Source: Lingula anatina
Lineage: Eukaryota; Brachiopoda; Lingulata; Lingulida; Lingulidae
Direction of reading: 5' to 3'
Length of the DNA: 57,897 nt
Assembly: GCF_001039355.2 (NCBI RefSeq)
Contig: NW_019775584.1
Coordinates: 250,001-307,897 of the forward strand
Shown here piece by piece: positions 24,001-33,000 of the stretch. Below the pieces are notes generated by a model that was given only the letters and a program-made list of their open reading frames with translations, was not told the origin of the DNA and did no database searches. Each line of letters opens with the position of its first letter. The first letter of the stretch is position 1. Made by a program: the position numbers and the translations under genes.

Positions 24001-27000
24001 TAAACAACAATGTTCCAGTACTTTTCAGTAGTTTATGAATCCTTTCCTACATTCACAGTTATTGGATTTTTTTTTTTTTTTTTTAGTGTGGTTTTTGTAA
24101 CAATCTCTTTATTATGGAGGGTTGCCATTTATGAACATCCACAAAGTCTGATGGCAAGCACAGATTTCAGAATAATTGTGAAAAGCACCATTTTGGTGTT
24201 GAAATGGAATTTATTTTATGTCTGTGTGTTTGTTTACAATGTATTTATTGTGGAATTTTGAATTTCATGAGGAGTTGTTATCCCTTTAAGTTTGTAAAAA
24301 AGAAAACCAGACTTTTGCATAGATTTTGTTGCAGTAAATATAAACATACAGTATAGTTTTTATAAATAGTTCATCATGGCAGTACTTTTGCAAAGTTCAG
24401 CAGTGGTTTTCAATGAATCTTGTGACATGCAAACTGCTATTTACCAAACCTTGTGTTGGTACCAATGTTATTATATCAGTAATAAATGACTCCACTGGCA
24501 CACATTACTTCCACACTGGAGACATTTAAGATCATAGTGTTTCATCATTTCAAACCCAACTTAGCAACAGCATAGTAGAGTCATTCACCTGGCTGAATGG
24601 ACCAAAAAGTCTGCTTGGAAAAGATGAGTGGGTTGTCAGAAACCAAGGGTGATAAAATTCTATGGATAGTCAAGTTAATTAAGACCAGATCGTGCACAAC
24701 AATAAATGCGTGGTAAAAATTTCGAATTTTTTAAAAGATGCTGTTCCATTAGCAAAGTGTAAAAAAAGACCAAATTAGTTATTCCAGTTGATAAGAATCC
24801 TTTGTTTTTTTCAATCAAAACTCTTTATTTGAGAAATAGAGCTGCTGACATTATGGTTTGGTTTAAATTCACACACCAATTCCCAAAAGCTTATTTATTA
24901 ATTATATTTAACTCTGTAGGAAGAAACATGTTGGTCTTCAGTGGGCTCCTCTTAATTTTTGACATTTAACAGGTGTCAATAAAAGCTAGCCAAAAAAAAA
25001 AAAAAAGGAAAGAAATGAGGACTTGGTAGTAGGCTGTATTGTAATCATTCTTCTTAGTTCATGAAAGGGACTTGACTGATTTAAGCATTTAACTTCATGG
25101 ACTTGTTCAGTGAGAGATTTTCCCACTATGAGCATGCTGGTAAGTGTGACAATTTCTTAGACTGGCAGAGTTTGACTTTCACATAATTGGACAATTAAGG
25201 AAAGGCTACCCTAAGACTTAGTGTGAGTAAACCTTTATATTGCAGTGCCTACTCTACAGACGTGCCAAAGAGTTTCAGTTTCGCAGTAATCTGACCAATG
25301 AACTTGCATTATACCATATGCAGGTAACGGGTGGATCTTAGTCGTGTCCATCTTGTTTCAGAAATTGCAGTGCTACTTGCACACAAACACACAGAAAAGC
25401 ACACTAATAACCTGGTATGAAGTGCTGGTGCTTTTGCCACATCAAGTGATGATAGTGTTTGTTGCAGTTTTAAAATTGTTTTCAATTCTCCACTGTTTAT
25501 TGGAATAATCATAGAAGACTTGCACAAACATCTATAATCACCTTATTATAAAGATTATGTGCATTGTTTTTATTAACATTTTTTATTGGCATAATAACTT
25601 TTATTGACATCTGTGGTAATATTGCTTGTTTCATGACTCCAAAATATATACAGCCCAAGTAGAAAATATTGTTATATCACTTATTGAAATATGTATGTTT
25701 TAAAAAAATGATACATAAAAAATACTATTGTTATTTAACCAGTCACACAGTTGAATGTTAAGAGGGATTCACACATGTGGGGGGCCGTTATGGTGTTGCC
25801 ATAGAGATATTATCACATCCCCACTTTAGACATATTAGGGGAAAAGTAGTACTCTATGTATTAGATTCATTGATGTATTAAGTTTGTGATTAGAATCTAA
25901 GAATATCATTTTCAAAATTTCCACAGAAAAAAGAGGGTAGGATTATAACTCCGACATGCTTATGAGGATTGAATTATGGCTGTTGGAATTCTTGATGTGA
26001 TGATTTCATGTGATGATTTCTGACTTTCAATCGCAACAGGACATCGTTGCTCAAGTCTGAATATTGGAAAGAATAAGTATTTTGAACATCTACATTATAT
26101 ACTAATGTGTGATATTTGCTTGCATCTAATCAAATTGACATGTCCATAACCAAGTAAGTACTGGTCTGAACCATTAGCCAATGTCTTTCCTGTAAGTTAT
26201 CAGGGGCAGATCCAGGGAAATTTTCTGATAGACTAGCTAGGTTTTATCAGTGTGATCTGTCTAATGAAGAAAAATTCATTGCATTACATCATGTAGGGAA
26301 TAATGATTTCTACTTGGAATCTTACAGCCTACTTTCCACTTATTCTGATAGAGATTCCACTGATTGTAATCTGCTGTTATTTGAAAGGATGAACCCAGAA
26401 TGGCCCTAGGTACATTTTGGTACCCACATCATGTCAAGAGTGGAACGAGAGTTGATTTCACAGTAGTGTGAGTGAGCACATTGTAACCGTGTGTATTTGC
26501 TGTGAACTAACCCCACTGAGTGCTGGTTCACTGTGTGTTTCAGAGTCTACTATACAACAAAGCAATGGACGCCCAGCATCGTGTGAAACTGTCCACAGAG
26601 CTGATGACGTATCACATGCAGGTGAGAGAGGTAACGCTATTTAAGCATGCATGTCACACGTGCCACTCAACATGCTGCATGTCAGATGGGGTGTTGTCGT
26701 TTGCAATTAATTAACTCACAGGTTGTCATACAAAGAATATCCTAATGCTGCTTCCCACTGAAGTGGAAATTTTCTCTTTGAAAATTAAGTATACTTTTTC
26801 CCGTCTTTTTTTTTTCAAAAGCCAAAATTGATTTTAATAGGTGCTAAATTATTGATTAAAATTTTTATTAAAAATAGATATATGAGCTGACTTTGGGTAA
26901 TACTTAACTTTGCAATTTCCTTAAACAAAGAATGTACAGGTGTATGACCCCTGGTGATAATTGTTTAAAGGAAATATTGAAATTGGCATCCCGTCTGCCA

Positions 27001-30000
27001 CTTTAAACCACATCCTTGTTTCTGTGATATAACAGTATAGTTCAGCTTTTCAGGGATCTGAAATTTGAGTGAAAATGTGAAAACAAAATTTAGTGCTACA
27101 TGTGATGTGGAAAAAGCTTTAATTTTATATTTTTATATCTCATGGGAAGAAAGTTACTTTGAAATTTTTTCAATTTTGTGAGTAAATAGTTCTTCACATT
27201 TAATTCTCTCGCAAGGATGATGTTACTGTGAGAAGAATAATGAGCAAAATCCCTGAAAAGAAGGCAACACACTACCATTTGCAGCTTATTGAGTGGTATC
27301 GTTTCACATAACAAGATCACACAACCTGATGCAGTGTAGTTTCAATATTTTATTTTCATAACCTGCCTCCATTAATCAAGCATGTCATTTGCACGTGCCA
27401 AGTTCTCAATAATTTAACATATCATAAAGTATATTTTCTCTCACTGTGATTAGCATGAGCAACATGCCTGATTAACGGAAAATCAAAATTAATTGGGTCA
27501 CCAGGTAAGCACTGATCCAGATAATATATATCCGGTCAGCAGGAAAAAAGTGACATAGATTTTCTATGTCTGGTGTTTTGAAATGTTTTTTCGAGATGAA
27601 TGTCCATGCAGGCAGTGAAGGTGGTCATTGCTGTTCTTTATTATGAAGAAGTTGAATCAAGGTAATTTCTTAGATAGGAATCTGAAGGTTTTAGTTTAAC
27701 CTGTCTCATGTAGACCTTTTAGTGGGATCTCTTATAGTTGCTTCTATCTTTTTTTTAATAAATTAATTATTTTTATAATTTATTTATAATACTTATAATT
27801 TTTTTCTTTTTGCTGCTGGCATGCTTATAGGCATTTTTCACTTTCTTTGTGAATTATATGTGAATCTATTCTGTACTTGTACTTTCCCCAAGTTAATGCT
27901 ATGTCTTACCCTAATTTTTGATTTACAGTGCAAATTGTGGTTTTGAAAGAAAATGTCAAAGTTGTTTCAGTAAGTCTAGCTTTCTTCCTATTACATGTAT
28001 GTATAATAGGAAAATGAGAGTGTCGGATTTTTGATGAATGTTCAGAAATGAACAGGAATCAGAGAATGATATTTTTCCTTTTTATTTTTATTATTTTAAA
28101 AATTTTATTCTGTATTCTTTGTCTTCATCCTTGTGTTTAATCAATTAGAAGTCACACTGCCCCCCCCCCCCTTTTTTGACAAAAATAAAGAATCATTTTT
28201 GGATCTATATAACATATATTGTCACTACAGATAAATGAATTGATTCATCAGTGTCTGGTTTCGTCTTTAGATCCCTCTAAAGATCAGTGAGAGTTAATCT
28301 TTTTGTATGCTACTGTATTTTGGTGATCGACAAAGACAACCTACATCACTAATTAATGTACTTGCAGTGTTATTGTAGCCTAGAGCAGGTTTAAAACAGA
28401 ATTTGTTGGATTTCTCCACAAAAAATAAAGTTACACATCTTGAGCACCAGTTTTATTTACTACAAATTATCAAATTGTAATGCCTCTTTGCCACAACATA
28501 AAACCTATTGTTATACACCAAATATACCTTGCAGGGTACAGTAGTAGGCGCACACATGTACATATATAAGACAGTCACAGTATGCTTGAAACTTCTCGAT
28601 CAGATTACCTAAAGAACTAAGACCACTACACCCCAGATGTTGGAATTGAAACCCCACCAAATTTATTACTTGGAGAAAATAGTTTAAATACAAGGATATG
28701 TTGCATAGCATATTACAATAGACCTGAATGAACAAAGATGTTAATTAGCTTAGTAGTTGGATTACATATATAGTAATTATTTAACATATTATAATAGACC
28801 TGAATGAACAAAGATGTTAATTAGCTTAGCAGTTGGATTATATTAGTAGTAATTATTTAACACAAGCTGAAATTTCTCCATACCATGTGCTTGCGGCAAA
28901 TGTGGACATAGGCCTTCATCATACTGACGTGTGGCAAAGCGGTCAAGACCCTTCTGACATTCATAAGAGATCCTTGTCAGCTATACCACCTAGTGGTCAG
29001 TGAGTAATAACTCACGTCAGTCTGATGAAGGCCCATGGTTTCATTATCCTAAGTCACATCATTGGAGTTTTTACACCCAGCTGCTGAAACTTATACACTT
29101 AAATCTTCCATTACAAGTATGCTCTGTTTCTTTCATGTTGAAATCTAAGAATGTGAAGGTAAGATGAAATCATGTTTTTTTGGGTCAACTTTTCTTTAAA
29201 TAGTTTTTCATTTAAAGATATAAACAGTAGTTGATGTGACACAGACTATGCACAGAGTGAGTATAGAAGTAGAATGGAATGCAGAACTAGGCCGAAGCAA
29301 TGTAGGTCCCTTATTTTCAAGTTGTCATGACATTTTTCTCTTTTCTTTCTCCTTCTCTTCTGTGTTCTAATCCCTGCATCCTCCCCTTGATACATAAGAG
29401 AAATGCCTCGCATGTTTTGTGTGTGTGTTTTTTTTTCCACTAAGTCATACTATTTAGTTTTATTACACAGGGTTGCTTGCTCTATACCTTTATTAATTTT
29501 CTGGGAATTTTTCACTTTCAATCTTAGTTTTTTTAATGTATATTCCGCTGTATATATCATAATGAAAAATAGATCTCGAAATATTGAGGGGGATAGCATC
29601 AGCAACTTGTTGGCATCTTATCTATTGTCTCAGTTGGTATGCAAAATTTCTCTTCACACTCTAGGCAGTATAGTGCATTCTTCAACGCAAAATGCAACAT
29701 GCACAATCTCTGGGATATATACTTGTATATATGTGAAGGCAAATATTGACTGTTTGTATGAACAGTAATACTATGAAATATGTATTGATCATTTGCAAAA
29801 TAAAAAAAAAATTGTTTTATGTAGAATTCATAACTAATACAGGGTAGGGCTTGATATGTCTCAGAAACCACAGCAAAGGCATATTTACCCATGACTTTTA
29901 TAGAAATCATACATTCAAAGCAGAATTTTTGTTATAATTGGTGTAAAGGTGTTAATTAATTTATAGATGTTCATTAATTGTATCAGATCTAGAACTAAGT

Positions 30001-33000
30001 GAGTGTAAGGGGGGGAGGCATTGATCACAACTTTCTGTTTGGACTAGATGTTATATACTAGATGACACCTTTCTATATGACAGTCAGCAAAATGCATCTT
30101 TTAAACATTACTGTTATTTCAATGGTAGTATACTCCAGGGCCTTCTGGAAGATGGTCAGTTTTCATTCTTTTCTGACAATTTTTTTTCAAAATTTACCAA
30201 TGAAGACAGCTAGTCTGCCAAGATGTTCAAATTTTGTAAACAATAACTTCAAGTTGTTTATTCAAGTTCATTGCCAATGCATAATTAGGGCATTAAATTA
30301 ATTAAAATTTAAAGAAAAAGACTAACCAAAAAAAGAGTTGTTTTTAAATGATATAAAGGAAATAGAGCTGTCATACTTACTGTTATTTGGTTTTATGTAA
30401 ATTTTTCATTCCAGTGAATGCATTTCTTAACTGTTAGATACTTATTATGATATATGTATTTTTCTACAAATGAAATTGTCCATTTCAGTATAATACAGTA
30501 ATTCATATGTTGAAACTGTCAGTATAAACCTGTGAACAGGTTAAATTAAAACATAGAAGTAGAATAAGTCACTTAGTGTTACCTGTAATAAATATAATTT
30601 GAATGGAATATCTTCCATGTGAAACTGTTTTAAAGTAAAGTAAAGTAAGTAAATGCAATTTTAGCCTACATCTACCTTACCAAAGTGACATTTGGCATTA
30701 AAACATTATTTGATTGTTGTATGTAAATAATAGTAATCATGATATGTGTTCGAACTTTGTTAACACTATTTCTCTGTCCAACTAGGTGGGTGCAGAGGAA
30801 GCTAAGAAGCTGTCAGTCTGTGAGATCCCACCCTTGTATCACTTTAGCACAGATATGGATAAATTCTCATCTGTACCCAGAAATATCTCAGAATTGGACA
30901 CTCCACTTGTAAGTACACATACTGTCTATAAGTAGTTATATTTCATATAAAAGTGCCCCCTTCTTTAATAGATGCCCCTGTCACCTACCAGTACACCAAC
31001 AGAGCAGTGATGAAGTACACATGCAATCACATCTATGTGTACCGTTTGCACTCTTAATGCAGTCAGGGACCTGTTTAACTGCCTAAAAAAGGAAAAGAAA
31101 AAAAAACTAGCCAGAAAACTTCTCAACTTTTAGATGCAAGATAAACTGGTAGTTGTCCAATTAAAATATTTCTAAAAAATTACACCTGTTTTATAACAAG
31201 ACACATAGCTATCATACAATACTTACTTAAGTGGATATCAACTGAAGTAAGGGTAATTTTTGGTCTAAAAGAGAGCATTCACATCGAGAAGAGCTGAGGT
31301 CTAGCAAGGCCAAGACCTAAATACGGTGGTCCTACATGAAAGGAAGACCGCGTAATCCTTTAATGGTTGCTTATTGACATTCAGTATAGAAAATTCGAGT
31401 ATAGAAAATATTATTTTAAAAAATAATGCTATAATAAATACTATTTGTGATTAAATGTAACATTTTAAAATGTCATTATAGTATCTGTACGTTTCTGATG
31501 TCTAAAAGTCTACATTTTTAATCACCACAGGCGTGTATAAGCATGTTTGAAGAACAAGGCTTCATTACAAGGTGGAGAATCAAAAGAGAAAGTTTAGCTC
31601 GGTAGGTACTTGATGTTATTATTTTTTATTTTATTTTATTTTATTTTTATTGCAAGCATGCAGTATATATTTTTATAGTCATATTTGTGAAAAAATTTTT
31701 TTTTCTTTTTTTGCTGAGCAATTGATGATGATAATCATGCCCTTACCAATAATAATAATAATAATAAATAGTAATATTCACTTTGAGTTTTGATTTTAAC
31801 AATATTTTTCAGGTTTGTCCTGATGGTGAAGAAGGGTTACCGTGATCCCCCTTATCACAACTGGATGCATGCTTTTGCTGTTGCCCACTTCTGTTTTATA
31901 CTCAACAAAAATTTGCATCTTGAGAATTATCTGGAGTGAGTACCATATCATTCAGTTTTCATTGAGTGAATATTCACACCTTCGAGTATAGAAATCATAG
32001 ATGGTAATTTCTGTTTTGATGCCATTGTGTAGAGAACATAATGGGTCAACCAGTCCTCAATGTAGTGTTTTTTTTTTTTTGTTTGTTTTTTTTTTTTCAA
32101 TAGTATTGATTTTTCTGGTGTGAAACTTAAATTTTGAGTGAATGTACCCAAGAAGAGTATTTAGGCCACTGGTTTATAGTGTTCTTCTGTTTTGTTGATG
32201 ATCCTTTGTGCTTTGAATTTTGATCAGGCTTTGATTTGATTTTGTCTTTGTAACCCTATATTCTGCACTCTAAAAATCTGGTGAATATGCACCTAAATAT
32301 AAAGAAAAAAGCACAATTTTTTTTTCATATATTTGAAATTGTTCAAGACAAAATTTGATGACAGTAATAATGAATTCTAGTACCAATGCAATGTTTTAAA
32401 TAAACAAGATATTAACAATGTATGGATATTGTTATTATTTTTATTTGTGATTTCAGTGAACTGGAGATATTTGCTCTGTTTGTCTCCTGCTTGTGCCATG
32501 ATATTGACCACAGAGGTACTAATAACAGCTTCCAAGTGGCCTCTGTGAGTATATGACATCACTAGGTGGTCAGGGGAGGGGGGGAGACATGACAACCTCT
32601 CCTTCTTCCCCTTTCCACCCTAAATCTATCTAACTACCTTTAGTTTTCTTATGTGCAGGCATTTTTCCACTCATCTGACACCCCAGTCCCATTTCACTTC
32701 CTGCATCTACTGATGGATATTTATTCTGTGGTTAAAAGTGATAAAATGGCATTACTGCCAAATCTGTCCAAGTGAGATTGTTGAAGCACTGTTATTTTAC
32801 AATTAGGGGCAGATCCAGAGATATTTTCTGACAGTCTTCCAAATCATCTTTGTTGATCCATCATAGATTTTTGACCGTCTTGCAATAGAAATAATTTGAT
32901 GCCCATCAATGAAAAACTTGAAAAATTCTGAACGTCTTCTGGAGGACCCAGAAGACAGCTTCCGTCTGCCCCTGTACATATAATCCAGTGGAGATAACAT

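Larger units (their letters stand above)
26622..30785. other. Large PDE2A intron between linker exon B and the catalytic part
   Basis: Over 4 kb with the 76-bp tandem repeat (28711) and the small inverted-repeat element (28911). I looked for a third version of the linker exon and saw none. Nothing else supported. Confidence 0.7.

Noticed and set aside
24010-24261. 83-codon plus-strand frame
   Set aside because: Poly-F from a T tract in an intron, no known similarity and no partner exons.
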